A stretch of DNA of 64,000 nt from Metridium senile (lineage: Eukaryota > Cnidaria > Anthozoa > Actiniaria > Metridiidae): assembly GCA_949775045.1 (NCBI GenBank), contig OX459095.1, positions 21,790,811-21,854,810 of the forward strand. Direction: 5' to 3'. The notes under the pieces are model-generated. The model made no database searches and was not told the origin of the DNA. It saw nothing but the letters and a program-made list of their open reading frames with translations. The first letter of the stretch is position 1, and every line of letters begins with the position of its first letter. Made by a program: the position numbers and the translations under genes. Shown here piece by piece: positions 49,001 through 59,085 of this stretch.

Positions 49001-50381
49001 AGATATGCCTTTTGTTCTGTTGCAATCTCAACCTGTTAAAAAAAAAAGAAAAAAAATCTCGCGCACTAATCTAAGTCTTTTGTTACTTCTCACCTACAAT
49101 ACCAATATGGTATTGGCATTGTTTTCATGATTGCATACGGTATTTCTGATACGGAAACCCACAAGAGAATGAGTTCGAGCGAGTGACGGTTTGGCAGAGA
49201 AATGATGAGGGAAGACTTGACACTTGGGGAATTTGGTGCCCGGAAAGAGATTAAGAAAGATATAAGCGTGTCACTTATCTCGCTTTATTCTTTAAACCTT
49301 CATCTCGGTATTGATTCGTTCTTATTTATACACATTTTACATATATCATTTACCGATGATGGTTCGATGAAATGAAGACTAAGAAATCTTCAAGTGGATA
49401 AAAAATTCATGACAACCATACACACAATAAAGTTAAAAGGTGCCACTGGAAATCGTATAGGACTATGCGACTGGCTTGCTATGCAATAAGTATATACCAT
49501 GATATCAATATACTGAAGAGTGGTTACAAGAACCCCTCTATACCGCACTGCGACCAAGAAAATGTCCGGTTAAGCGAGGATTCCGGTTTATTAAGGTTCT
49601 ATATTTGAAATTTTTCGAAAAAAAAAGACATGTACGATTTAAGAGAATTCCTACTTTTTGAGGGTGCGGTATAGAGGGGTACTCCACCACTACTTTGCTA
49701 TTAACATTATATATATTTCTTTTATCTTAGTTACATCTAGTGCACTTCAACAATAAGTACAGCAACCTCAGTGAAGCTGTGACAAAGGCCGATGGGCTTG
49801 CAGTGCTTGGTGTCTTCTTATCGGTAAGACAGACCTTTTAATTTATAGAATATTCTATTGCACCTGTATCGTTATGCGTACTTCTTCTAATGTTACGTCG
49901 CGATTGTGCCTTGGTCGTGTCGTTTTCAGATAGTCATGTTGATAGGGAAATGATGATAACAAAATTGACGCCCAAACCGATAACTGAGGGGGAAAACTCA
50001 CATTTGTGACAGCCGTTGTTGTTTAATGTCCCAGTTGCTTCATCTTGAAGATGAATTTCAATCTCACCAATGCATACAATTCCTTCTTTTCCTTTTCCTC
50101 ATTGCCGGCCTCCTATGCAGAGCTCCTTTGTGTCGTCAGTTACAAAGGAACGGCTGCATAGGAGGCTTACTCATTACTGATTTACAAGAAATTGCATGTT
50201 TTCATGTAGACATGGTGTTGAGGTCATTGTATTGGTTTATTATAGTGTTGTCGTACTGTATAAGCGAGCGGCTCGATAACTGTATATATACTTAATTATA
50301 ACGCAATTTTCAATTTCTAGGTTGGAAGTGAGAATGCTGCATTGCAGTCGTTTTTGAAGTACGCTGCTAATACAACAGAAC
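43047..50381 (+). CDS. alpha-carbonic anhydrase copy C, 3' exons not found in window
   Basis: A diverged paralogue of copies A and B with the same exon lengths and phases: 43047-43110 (signal peptide [21 protein letters not shown]), 47968-47997 (30-nt microexon), 48607-48932, 49731-49823 and 50321-50381, each with GT/AG borders. The exon 1 donor could also be 3 nt later. It encodes QSPIDI, FHLHW (two zinc His), SEHT and LHLVHF (third zinc His). Unlike A and B it keeps His at the proton-shuttle position (NNGHSFRV), so full CA II-like turnover is plausible. The two last exons expected from A and B (LTTP segment and C-terminal tail) are not seen between 50382 and 64000, where a Polinton-like element lies. 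Either they follow the element or the gene is truncated. Intron 1 (4.9 kb) contains a THAP relic. Confidence 0.88.
44203..44363. mobile_element. foldback MITE in CA copy C intron 1
   Basis: CAACGCGTTGCTATGCACGT with CACCCAATTCAAA on the left is mirrored by TTTGAATTGGGTGGAAATGT and AGCAACGCGTTG on the right. About 160 bp, no coding content. Confidence 0.75.
45684..45868 (+). pseudogene. THAP zinc-finger domain fragment, premature stop
   Basis: From ATG 45684 the frame reads MATGSES..., then [19 protein letters not shown], an in-frame TGA at 45822-45824, then [12 protein letters not shown]. This is the Cys-x-Cys ... His-x-FP ... W-x-R order of THAP DNA-binding domains, seen in P-element-type transposases and derived regulators. 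The stop breaks the domain before its C-terminal part, so it is a relic. No downstream transposase is visible. Confidence 0.7.
46117..46665. repeat. three-copy tandem repeat, period about 190-210 bp
   Basis: Each copy contains ACACTCCAAT(A/T)ATG, GTTCGACAAATGTAACTTT, GATCAGTTTTGAAAGCGCC and CCGGCCGGGCC. The GC-rich CCGGCCGGG palindrome stands out in AT-rich surroundings. It lies inside the THAP-bearing element. Confidence 0.8.
46650..46780 (-). other. possible 5' exon of a lost gene (Ser/Glu-rich)
   Basis: On the minus strand an ATG at 46780 opens [19 protein letters not shown] and continues to YVDDPLA before running into the tandem repeat. Its upstream sequence contains the same GTGACGTCATCAGTTGTGTT motif found upstream of the THAP ORF. 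A small acidic Ser-rich N-terminus of unknown gene; no domain recognised. Confidence 0.35.
49531..49682. mobile_element. short MITE with ACCCCTCTATACCGCA termini
   Basis: ACCCCTCTATACCGCA at the left is mirrored by TGCGGTATAGAGGGGT at the right. About 150 bp, inside CA copy C intron 3, just upstream of exon 4. No coding content. Confidence 0.8.
50105..50170. repeat. small palindrome GCCTCCTATGCAG / CTGCATAGGAGGC
   Basis: Inverted repeat of about 14 bp with ACAAAGGA pieces inside. The right half also occurs at about 1290-1310 and 24130-24150 (GGAGCGGCTGCATAGGAGGC) in CA copies A and B, so it is a dispersed element end. Confidence 0.6.
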
Positions 50382-51170
50382 GTAAGTGTTGAAAGAAAGC
50401 TCAAAGTATTTTAAGTTAAGGTTATACATTGAATCGAAATTAATATGGTGACACATATGAAAAACTATTGTTCTTGACTGGCTAGCCACTTATAAATGTC
50501 AAAATTCCACGTCACTATGGGCCGATCCGCATGCACTAGAGACAAAGTTTGCTCAAGGTGTCAAGATGGTTGTCACAATAGCGCAGCGCATGAATGACGT
50601 TACAAAAATGGCAATGACATCACAAACATGAGCACCAGTCAAGAACAACTGCAGGACGCCATTGATTCGCTCAATGCGGTAGTGTTTTTCTTTCTCTACG
50701 TTTACTTCGGCTATACAACTATTATTCTCAATTGTGTGCTGAAAATCCATTCTTGGAGTAAAGTACAAGTAGGGTATAAACAAGAGTTCACCAACATGAA
50801 TCCGGTCGGATTTATCGGATTCATGCTCCCGTCGGATTCGTGGGATTCATGCTCCCGTCGGATTCATGCTCCGGTCGGATTTGTCGGATTCATGCTATGG
50901 GAGCGTCGGAATCATGTCGGAATCATGTCGGAATCACATCGTCGGAATCATATATTCATTTTCTTCCTATTTTATATTCATTTATTTCTTTTTTTTGCAT
51001 TTCCTATATTTTTATAATTTCCATTTTTTTATTTCCTATATTTTAATAATTTCTGATTTTTTAATTTCTGAATTTTTTTTTAATTTTCGATTTCATTCGT
51101 TAAACTTACGATATTTTACTCGATTTATTTAATTTTATAGATGGTATAAAAGATTTTTCCAAATAAATTG
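50382..51170. other. CA copy C intron 5 / flank with short tandem repeats
   Basis: At 50800-50960 GTCGGATTCATGCTCC-type units repeat about five times, followed by GTCGGAATCAT units. No further CA exon was found. Downstream to 51170 the sequence is T-rich. Confidence 0.55.
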
Positions 51171-51171
51171 A

Positions 51172-51245
51172 AGTGCCAACGCTGAGGCTCGAACCCTTGA
51201 CTGCATGATCCGGAGACCAGATCATTACCATTACGCCACGACAGA
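51172..51245 (-). tRNA. tRNA-like sequence with Pol III A and B boxes (degenerate)
   Basis: On the minus strand TGGCGTAATGG fits the A box and GGTTCGAGCC fits the B box at tRNA spacing. A GATC...GATC stem can form the anticodon arm, and the ends pair over about 6 of 7 positions with wobbles. The anticodon loop does not show the usual U33 layout, so the isotype cannot be assigned. It is either a decayed tRNA gene or the head of a tRNA-derived SINE. It lies just outside the Polinton-like element. Confidence 0.4.
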
Positions 51246-51755
51246 AACGTATTGTTATAACCGCGAAGAAAAAGGGTTTTATTCAAAGTCTTTTGTTATC
51301 ATCTTCATTAATTTATTCGAAATGGCGGGGGTGGTATTGTATGTTAATCCTTTAATCCTTTGTTTATCTTAAAACCTACTAGATTGTGAAATAATTGAAG
51401 CTCAAAAACTTCGATAACTTTCTTTTTTGGTTAATTCTGCAATTGATGATCGCTAAATCAATGTTGTGCGTGAGTTTTTAGATATATCTTTTACTAGTCC
51501 TTCCTGGAATAACAGCTGGTCAAATAAGCTCGATCGATTTGATTACTATAAATCGACTAAACCTGGAAATAGTGTCAGTCGATCTATTTTAGTACATTAC
51601 GTGTTATTATTGCACCACCATCGTGAAACATCTTGTCCAACAAGTCTTGGCCAAATCTATTTTAGTACCATGATGTATTCGATAGATCGTTTGGTTATAA
51701 ATACGGACCGCTTGATCGCTAGCAATACAGCTAGTCTTATCCTGAATCAAGCAAC

Positions 51756-54700
51756 ATGGAAAAGTCTCAAGCTCAAACAGTACAGATGAATGTAAGTATT
51801 TATTTCCTTTGATTTTTTATATATATTCTGATATATTGGTGTTATTCTCAAATTGTACATTCTAAACTCATCGTGTTTATTTTTATTCTTTAACAGACTC
51901 ATGAATGTGATCGCTGTGGTAAAGCATTCAAACATAGATGTAATTTACTGCGTCACCAGAGAGAGATTCATGCAGGCGTCACTGAAGCATTTTGTTGTTT
52001 GCACTGTGGTGTTAGCTATAAACGAAAAAGAGACCTCAACGCACATATACCGCGTTGTAATGGGATAAAGAGAAAGCTATCATCAGACGAAGAACTAGCT
52101 GCTAAGAAACAGAGGCTGGAGGAGGAAATGATAGAACGCGAGGTAGGAACATAAAACGATGATAATATGACTGTTTCTTACAACTTTATATAGGACTTTT
52201 TGTTCATGAATTGATTGAAATCTGACCTAATTATTTTTATCTATCTAGCTCGCGAATATACCTGAAGAGATGGGAGACGATTACGAGGGGCCCATATTAG
52301 GAGAATCAGAAGTGAGTATTCTAAATAACTATTTACAAGATTGATTATTAACAGAGTTATATGTATTGCTGTATGAATATTTAATATAGAGCGTGCGAGT
52401 GGAGTAATTAGAATATATTAGTTTTTGTTATTCATTTTATGATTCTAAATGTGACTTTTTTTTTCTCGTATAGCTTGAGAATATACCCGAAGAGATGGGA
52501 GACGATTACGAGGGGCCCATATTGGGAGAATCTGAAGTAAGTATGCTAAATAACTATTTACAAGAATGATTATTAACAGAGTTGTATGTATTGTTGTATG
52601 AATATTTAATTTAGAGCGTGTGAGTGGAGTAATTAGAATATATTATTTACTGTTATTTATATTATGATTCTAAATGTGACTTTTTCTCTCTCGTAGAACC
52701 AAGAGGGAGGGGGAGTCATAGATCAACCCAATCAAGAGCACGAAGAAGAGGTAAGAATCAAAATTATACATTCAAAACACACCACAATTGCGGTGTATAA
52801 ATAGCATAGAGTTATACAAAATTATTATATGTTATTTAATAATGCATTGCTAGAACGAATTGAAAATACTGGACTATAAAATAGGTTTTAATAAGTCTTC
52901 TTTGTATTGCTTCAGGTAGAAAGTGCTCTAGGAGGCAATGCAGAAATATTCAAGTACAACCCTAACAAGAGGGAAAAGAACGACCTTATTCTGACGTTAC
53001 AAGGAAAAAGGAAGAAAATTACTAACCAACTAAAGAAACAACACAACAAACACCGTGGAATAAAATGGTTTCTCTGCATAAAAGTGAAAATGATAAAAAC
53101 TAAACCAGAAGGAGAGGAGACAGCAACACCACATTTTCGTAGCGTGACTACAACGACAACGAACCTGAACACTATTAATAAAGACTATGACGAAGCGGTG
53201 CAGAAGATAAAGACAGCATTCTTACAATATCAAAGAGAGGGTTCTGGATGGTTATTAGAGGAGGTATGTATATTGCTTGTTAATTATACACATTACTGAT
53301 ATATGTTTATGCTTATGTATGTATAATTAATCTACGTTTAAACGAAGATTACACAGTATAAATATATTGCTATGTTATTCTCATATATGTTTTTATCTTT
53401 TATATAGGTATTACATCTTGACCTGGGTATTGCAGTATATGTACCTTTGGCAGGCGCAAGCTATCTACCTCTACCCAAACGAATCAGAGACAAGAAGGCG
53501 GTGTTAAATATACAGAACAACGACAACAAGTGCTTTCTCTGGTCCGTACTCGCTGAAAAACACTCTGTTCATTGGAAAGATCAACCCCATCGAGTGAGTC
53601 ATTATACGAGGTATGAGGCAGAGTTAAATACGCAAGGGATAGAATACCCCGTAACAGTTAATCAATTTAAAAAGTTTGAAAAACAAAACCCGGGAATAAG
53701 CATCAATGTAGTTGGATTTGAAGACGATGAAATTTTCCCGATGTATATAACTAAACAAAAACAGACTACTCATGCAAATCTACTACTGTTTTCAAATGGG
53801 ACACAAAGACATTATTGTCTTATTAGAAATATGAGTAGGTTATTAAATTCACAGACACGGTATAATGGACAAACCTTTCATTGCGATTATTGTATGCATA
53901 GTTTTGTTAGGAAAGATCTATTAACTGCTCATGAACCTCTATGTGGTCGTCATGGACCACAGAAAATAAAATTACCGGATGATGATCATAAAATTTTATC
54001 TTATACCGACGTAGCAAAGCAACTAAAGGTACCCTTTGTTATTTATGCAGATTTCGAATCAATACTTGTTGAAACTAACGAACCCGAACTAGATAACAAT
54101 ACTAGTCACACACAGAAAACACAACACCATCAACCTAGTGGTTATGGATATACCATAGTTTCGACAGTAGAGCAATACTGCAAAGCCCCGGTCATCTACC
54201 GAGGGGAAAACTGTGTAGATCATTTTCTAAACAATCTACTACAAGAAGAAAAACAAATCAGTGAAATTTTAAAGACTGTTATACCCATGTTGATTACTGA
54301 GGAACAGGAACAGGACTTTCAAGAGGCAGTCAAGTGTCATATATGTAATTTCGAGCTCGGCGCAGATCGGGTGCGAGATCATGATCATTTAACAGGAATG
54401 TATAGAGGTGCAGCTCACAACGAGTGTAATATTAATTTGAAGTTCAAGGGGAAGATTCCCGTCATTCTTCATAATTTGCGCGGGTATGACAGTCATCTAA
54501 TTATGCAAGGTTTAGGAAAAATTAAGTCAGAAAAAATTAATTGTATAGCAAATAATACAGAAAAATATATCTCTTTTTCTCTAGGTAACTTAGAATTTAA
54601 GGACTCGTTGCAGTTTTTAAACAGTTCATTAGAAAAACTAGTAGATAATTTAAATAAAGAAGGGGATGACAAATTTTCGACACTTAAAAAATATATAGAG

Positions 54701-56527
54701 CAGGATAAAGTTAATTTGTTACTTAGAAAAGGAGTGTACCCCTATGAGTACATGAATTCATTCGATAAATTTAGTGAGATAAGATTACCTTCAATTGACA
54801 ATTTTTACAGTTCATTATCAGATCATGGTATATCCCAGGGGGATTATCAACACGCGCAAATGGTGTTTAATCGATTCGGCTGTCGTCACCTAGGCGATTA
54901 TCATGATCTATATCTCAAATCAGATGTATTACTCTTAGCTGATGTTTTTGAGAATTTTAGAAGTATATGCTTGGAATATTATCAATTAGATCCTGCTCAT
55001 TTTTACACAAGTCCAGGTCTTTCCTGGCAGGCTTGCTTGAAAATGACTGGTGTCAAATTGGACTTATTTCAAGACCCGGATATGCATCTATTTATAGAAG
55101 AGGGCTTACGTGGAGGTATATCGATGATTACTCATCGATATGCTAAAGCAAATAACCCATATTTAGACAACTATGATGCTGACCGGGAAAACAACTATCT
55201 TATGTATTTAGATGCGAACAATCTTTATGGTTGGGCAATGTCTGAATGTCTACCGACATCAAACTTTGATTGGTTGTCTGAACAGGAAGTGCGTGATCTC
55301 GATGTAAACACTATCTCTGACGATAGTAAGGAAGGGTATATATTAGAGGTCGATCTTTCCTACCCGGAGGAATTACATGCGCTTCATAATGACTACCCAC
55401 TCGCACCAGAAAAACTAAAAGTGACTGATGACATGTTATCACCTTACAGTCGACAATTAGCAGACGAATTGAACTTGAACTCGACTTCAACAGAAAAACT
55501 TGTACCGAACTTGAACGACAAACAGCACTATGTAGTACACTATCGTAATCTCAAGCAGTACTTATCTCTAGGGTTGGTACTGACTAAAGTTCACAGGGTG
55601 CTTGGTTTTGACCAACGCCCTTGGCTGAAGGCGTACATAGACTTCAATACTGAGAAACGAAAACATGCTCGTAACGACTTTGAGAAAGATTTTTTCAAGT
55701 TAATGAACAACAGTGTCTTCGGGAAAACAATGGAGAACCTCCGTAAACGGGTCAATGTAAGCTTAATAAACACGGAAAAGCAATTGAAAAAACTAGTGGC
55801 ATCACCCCTGTTTGATTACTTTAGAATTTTTGATGAGGATTTAGTGGCTGTCAACAAGAAAAAACCCTCGCTGTATCTCAATCGTCCCATCTATGTAGGC
55901 TTCTGCATCTTGGATTTGTCAAAGACACTCATGTATGACTTTCACTATAACTACATTAAACAGAAGTATGGACATAAAGCAACATTGTTGTTTACTGACA
56001 CGGATTCATTGTGTTACGACATTGTAACAAAGGACGTTTACAGAGACATGCAACAGGACATTGACCTTTTTGATACGAGTGAGTTTTCATCCGACCATTT
56101 TCTTTTCAACACTCGGAATAAGAAAGTGGTTGGAAAAATGAAAGATGAAACGCATGGAATTCCCATTCAGGAATTCGTCGGACTGAGACCTAAGATGTAT
56201 TCCCTTCTTTACTACGAGAACGGTAAAGAAGTGGAGAAAAAGACAGCTAAAGGGATCGCGAAACATGTGACCCGAAGAAAGATCAGACATGCTCACTATA
56301 GAGATTGTTTGTTTGACAGAAAGCGTACTATGGCTAGCATGAAACAAATAAGAAGTTTTAAACATCAACTTTATACTATAAATATTAATAAGATTGGTTT
56401 GAGTTCATATGATGACAAGAGGTATATTCTTGATGATGGTGTAACCACACTAGCTCATGGGCATACTAGGGTAACTTTAACTAAAGATGATCTCGAATTA
56501 GTAGAAATTTTAACATCTTTACTTTAA
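51756..56527 (+). CDS. Polinton-type DNA polymerase B with N-terminal zinc fingers, seven exons
   Basis: Replicative protein-primed-type polymerase of the element. Exons with GT/AG borders, all introns phase 0: 51756-51791, 51897-52142, 52249-52311, 52474-52536, 52697-52750, 52916-53263 and 53408-56527 (1309 aa). Exon 2 carries a C2H2 finger (C16, C19, H32, H37) and a C2HC finger (C46, C49, H62, C66). Exons 3 and 4 are near-identical 63-nt copies. Exon 7 has another CxxC finger (HCDYC), the exonuclease motif YADFES (about 483-488), an HNH-like segment (CHIC ... DHDHLTG ... CN, about 580-612), LRGYDSH, polymerase motif A DANNLYGWAM (from 872), motif B KLMNNSVFG (about 1034-1042) and motif C TDTDS (about 1133-1137). 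Catalytic residues are intact. Splicing is inferred from frame continuity and splice-site sequence; a shorter unspliced form starting inside exon 7 is possible. AATAAA at 56556. Confidence 0.88.
52249..52696 (+). repeat. tandem exon-plus-intron duplication (2 x about 225 bp)
   Basis: Copy 1 (52249-52473) and copy 2 (52474-52696) each contain a 63-nt exon encoding NIPEEMGDDYEGPILG plus a near-identical following intron of about 160 bp (shared TAAATAACTATTTACAAGA and AGTGGAGTAATTAGAATATA). The exons differ by about five bases and one residue (LAN versus LEN). Both are symmetrical phase 0-0. Confidence 0.9.
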
Positions 56528-57050
56528 AACAAATGTAATTAGAAGTACAAATGTAAATAAAATGTTTTAAATTCAAACGTTGTTGTTTTTGAAAACACAT
56601 TTTTGTTCACTTCTTCATCACCACTTTCCTTAACTTTCCATTACCAAGTTCCTCTTCAGTCTTACAATTGGATATTACGGCCCTACATACATACCTGATA
56701 TTCTGACAGAAACATGAAAAGTGGCCCTTATCCTTTTGTTCTAGAATAGAATATTTGACAAAAAGTGGCCCTGGTGGCCCTCTCGTGTGTTTTAAGGGTG
56801 CAATTAACAAAGAAACATTCAAAATGGCCCTCTCATGTGTTTTATGCACAAAATTGAAAAAAGTGGCCCTCATTCTTTTGTTCTAGAATAGAAAATTTAA
56901 CAAAAAGTGGCCCTGGTGGCCCTCTCGTGTGTTTTAAGTCTGCAATAAACATAAGAACCTGATTTTTTTTCTTCAATCCTTTAGCTTTATATGAAATTGG
57001 CCTAAAGAGTTAATAATAATGCGAACACTTCTTATGATGGTTTAGTAAAC
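56528..57050 (+). repeat. spacer with GTGGCCCT repeats between polymerase and ATPase
   Basis: A unit of about 85 bp (AAAAGTGGCCC, then CTTTTGTTCTAGAATAGAA, then GGTGGCCCTCTCGTGTGTTT) appears at about 56715-56797 and again at 56857-56939, with an extra partial piece between. GTGGCCCT or TGGCCCTCTC recurs about seven times. No ORF of note. The ATPase promoter must lie in this interval. Confidence 0.7.
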
Positions 57051-57884
57051 ATGGTTCAGCGAAAGAGGAAAGACTGTCCTGTTCCAGGATGTTTGGCAAT
57101 GAATTTATTAAGGTTACCAAACCACTTAGCTAGCGTTCACTCACTTAATTCCGATGAACGTAAACCTTGGCTAGAACGAGTAAGAAATAAAACCATTATG
57201 TCAGTTGATGATGGATCAGTTTTAAGTAGACCACCAACAGCAATGGACGTTTGTTTTCAACATCCCACCAATATTCAACTATCTGGGCCAACTTCTTGTG
57301 GAAAAACGCAGTTTGTTCATAAACTTTTAAGAAACGTAGACGAACTGTTTAGTGAAAAGGTTCAAAAGATTATTTATTGCTATGGAGAATTTCAACCGCG
57401 ATTTTTAACGATGGAAAGGGAGATACCTAACATCCAGTTTATCGAGGGATTTCCTGAAAATATTTATTCGTTATTCGCCGATCAAACACCCGGTATTCTA
57501 GTGATCGATGATTTAATGTCTGAAAGTACTAACAAAGATGCAATGGTTAATGTAATCACCAAAGGCTGTCATCATCATAATATTTCAACAATTTTTTTAG
57601 TGCAAAATCTTTTCCCACCTGGTAAGCACTCACGGACTATCTCTTTAAACACTCATTACTTCGTAACGTTCAAACATCCGAGGGATTCCCTAGGCGTTTC
57701 AATATTAGCAAGACAGGCCTTCCCTAATGCTGTTAATTACGTGATGGAAAGTTTTAACGATGCTGTCAAAGAACCTTATGGGTATTTACTATTTGATTTA
57801 CACCCATCAAGTCCACAGGAAATCCGACTTCGGACATCTATTTTCCCTGAACAACAACAGGTAGCATATCTAAAACGTATATAA
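57051..57884 (+). CDS. FtsK/HerA-type genome-packaging ATPase with N-terminal zinc finger
   Basis: 277 aa, ATG at 57051. Would power packaging of the element's DNA into capsids. Walker A GPTSCGKT at 79-86 and Walker B ILVIDDLM at 149-156 are intact; the LVQNLF segment downstream fits the sensor region of the adenovirus/PRD1-like packaging ATPase group. An N-terminal C-x4-C-x10-H-x4-H array (C9, C14, H25, H30) looks like a zinc finger fused to the ATPase. Followed 34 nt later by the next ORF. No frameshift. Confidence 0.88.
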   Translation: MVQRKRKDCPVPGCLAMNLLRLPNHLASVHSLNSDERKPWLERVRNKTIMSVDDGSVLSRPPTAMDVCFQHPTNIQLSGPTSCGKTQFVHKLLRNVDELFSEKVQKIIYCYGEFQPRFLTMEREIPNIQFIEGFPENIYSLFADQTPGILVIDDLMSESTNKDAMVNVITKGCHHHNISTIFLVQNLFPPGKHSRTISLNTHYFVTFKHPRDSLGVSILARQAFPNAVNYVMESFNDAVKEPYGYLLFDLHPSSPQEIRLRTSIFPEQQQVAYLKRI

Positions 57885-57918
57885 AGACTGCTCAAGTGTT
57901 AATTTGAGTCATTTGAGG

Positions 57919-58248
57919 ATGTCTCGTCGATTGAGAAACAACGCAGATTTTCTACGAGTATTAGCAAAAGCATCCCCCAAACTGAGACGTGCTATTCTTA
58001 GCTGCTGTCACTCAGAGTTAATTAAAGCAATCTGTGAAGTGACTTTAAACGTGTTAAGAGGTGTAGTCCCCGTTAACCAACAGCAAAAAGAAAAACTCAA
58101 GCGTTATAAGAAAGTACTGAGAGCTTTGGCTGATCGTAAAGTATCACTCAAGAAAAAGAGAGAACACTTAAACCAGACAGGAGGCAACTTTCTACCAGTT
58201 TTGTTACCGCCGGTTTTATCAGCCTTGGCTAGTTTACTTACAAAATGA
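57919..58248 (+). CDS. basic 109-aa Polinton-associated protein, function unknown
   Basis: The ATG at 57919 was chosen over an upstream TTG. The N-terminal half is Arg/Leu/Cys-rich and helical in character; the middle is strongly basic (QKEKLKRYKKVLRALADRK). The C-terminus QTGGNFLPVLLPPVLSALAS is hydrophobic and could be membrane-active or buried in a capsid. Its position between ATPase and the next ORF and its 4-nt overlap (ATGA) with that ORF suggest co-expression. A role as a small virion component is a guess from size, charge and context. Confidence 0.65.
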   Translation: MSRRLRNNADFLRVLAKASPKLRRAILSCCHSELIKAICEVTLNVLRGVVPVNQQQKEKLKRYKKVLRALADRKVSLKKKREHLNQTGGNFLPVLLPPVLSALASLLTK

Positions 58249-59018
58249 AACACAGTCGAAAGATGTTTTTAATCCCAGAAGAAATGATGAGATTAATTCA
58301 AGATAAAACAATGATTCAAACCTCACCGTTGATTAAGTCTATGAGTAGTCTAAATCAGCAGATGAACAATATCCTTGACGATGCAAGCATGCCAGCAGAA
58401 ATGAAAATAAAAAATCACGATCAAATGTTTCAACGATATTTAAACTACCAAAAACAACAGGAAAATCACATACCAACTGTTAAGATACACTCAAGCGTAG
58501 AGAGTAAACCACAGGAACCCCAACTACAAAAACCACAAGATGGTCCCTCAGAAAATAAACCTATCTCAGATACAGAGATCTTAGACACCGTTCCAAAACG
58601 ATTTAGACCTCAGGCAGAGGGGTTATTACGATGGATGAAAAAATCCCCCGAAGCTGTTCAGTGGGATGATAAGGGTGAAGTTATTTTAGATGGAAAATCT
58701 ATTCGAGGTTCGAGTATTTCTGATTTAATAAACGATTCTTTGAGAACAAGGAAAGGTTTCAATCCAACGGGTAGAGATGATTTTACACAAGTTTTAGCAA
58801 AATTAAACACACCAGAAGATTTTGTACGTAATGACGATCGACGGAAATTAATGTCTTTGATGAAAGCGGGAGAAATGTTACCACCTATCACCCCCTCTGT
58901 CGCAGCAGCAAGTACACTATCTACTCCGCCCACCACACCAAAAAAGGTTCCCTATTTAAAGAGAAGGGCGAAAGCACCTATGCGGGGAAAAAAAACTCTA
59001 GATTGGATAAATTATTAA
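58245..59018 (+). CDS. 257-aa Polinton-associated protein, function unknown
   Basis: The ATG overlaps the stop of the preceding ORF (ATGA at 58245-58248). Met/Gln-rich N-terminus (MFLIPEEMMRLIQDK), a Pro/Gln/Lys-rich linker at about 80-105, a central segment (about 110-200) containing PKRFRPQAEGLLRWMKK, and a basic C-terminal tail ending LKRRAKAPMRGKKTLDW. No enzyme motif. The basic tail and the company of capsid genes would fit a core, scaffold or accessory virion protein, but this is inference. AATAAA follows at 59044. Confidence 0.65.
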   Translation: MKHSRKMFLIPEEMMRLIQDKTMIQTSPLIKSMSSLNQQMNNILDDASMPAEMKIKNHDQMFQRYLNYQKQQENHIPTVKIHSSVESKPQEPQLQKPQDGPSENKPISDTEILDTVPKRFRPQAEGLLRWMKKSPEAVQWDDKGEVILDGKSIRGSSISDLINDSLRTRKGFNPTGRDDFTQVLAKLNTPEDFVRNDDRRKLMSLMKAGEMLPPITPSVAAASTLSTPPTTPKKVPYLKRRAKAPMRGKKTLDWINY

Positions 59019-59040
59019 TCTTCTTGTAAACATAAGAATA

Positions 59041-59080
59041 GAAAATAAAGCATTTGTAATCAACTTAACGTCTTTATTTA
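59041..59080. terminator. back-to-back polyadenylation signals between convergent gene blocks
   Basis: AATAAA on the plus strand at 59044-59049 serves the 257-aa ORF; TTTATT at 59073-59078 is AATAAA on the minus strand for the protease end of the capsid block. Only 67 bp separate the two converging stop codons. Confidence 0.65.
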
Positions 59081-59085
59081 TTCAC

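Noticed and set aside
51466..51789. 107-codon plus-strand ORF at the left of the Polinton-like element
   Set aside because: No domain, and its end overlaps the polymerase first exon in another frame; most likely 5' untranslated or terminal sequence.
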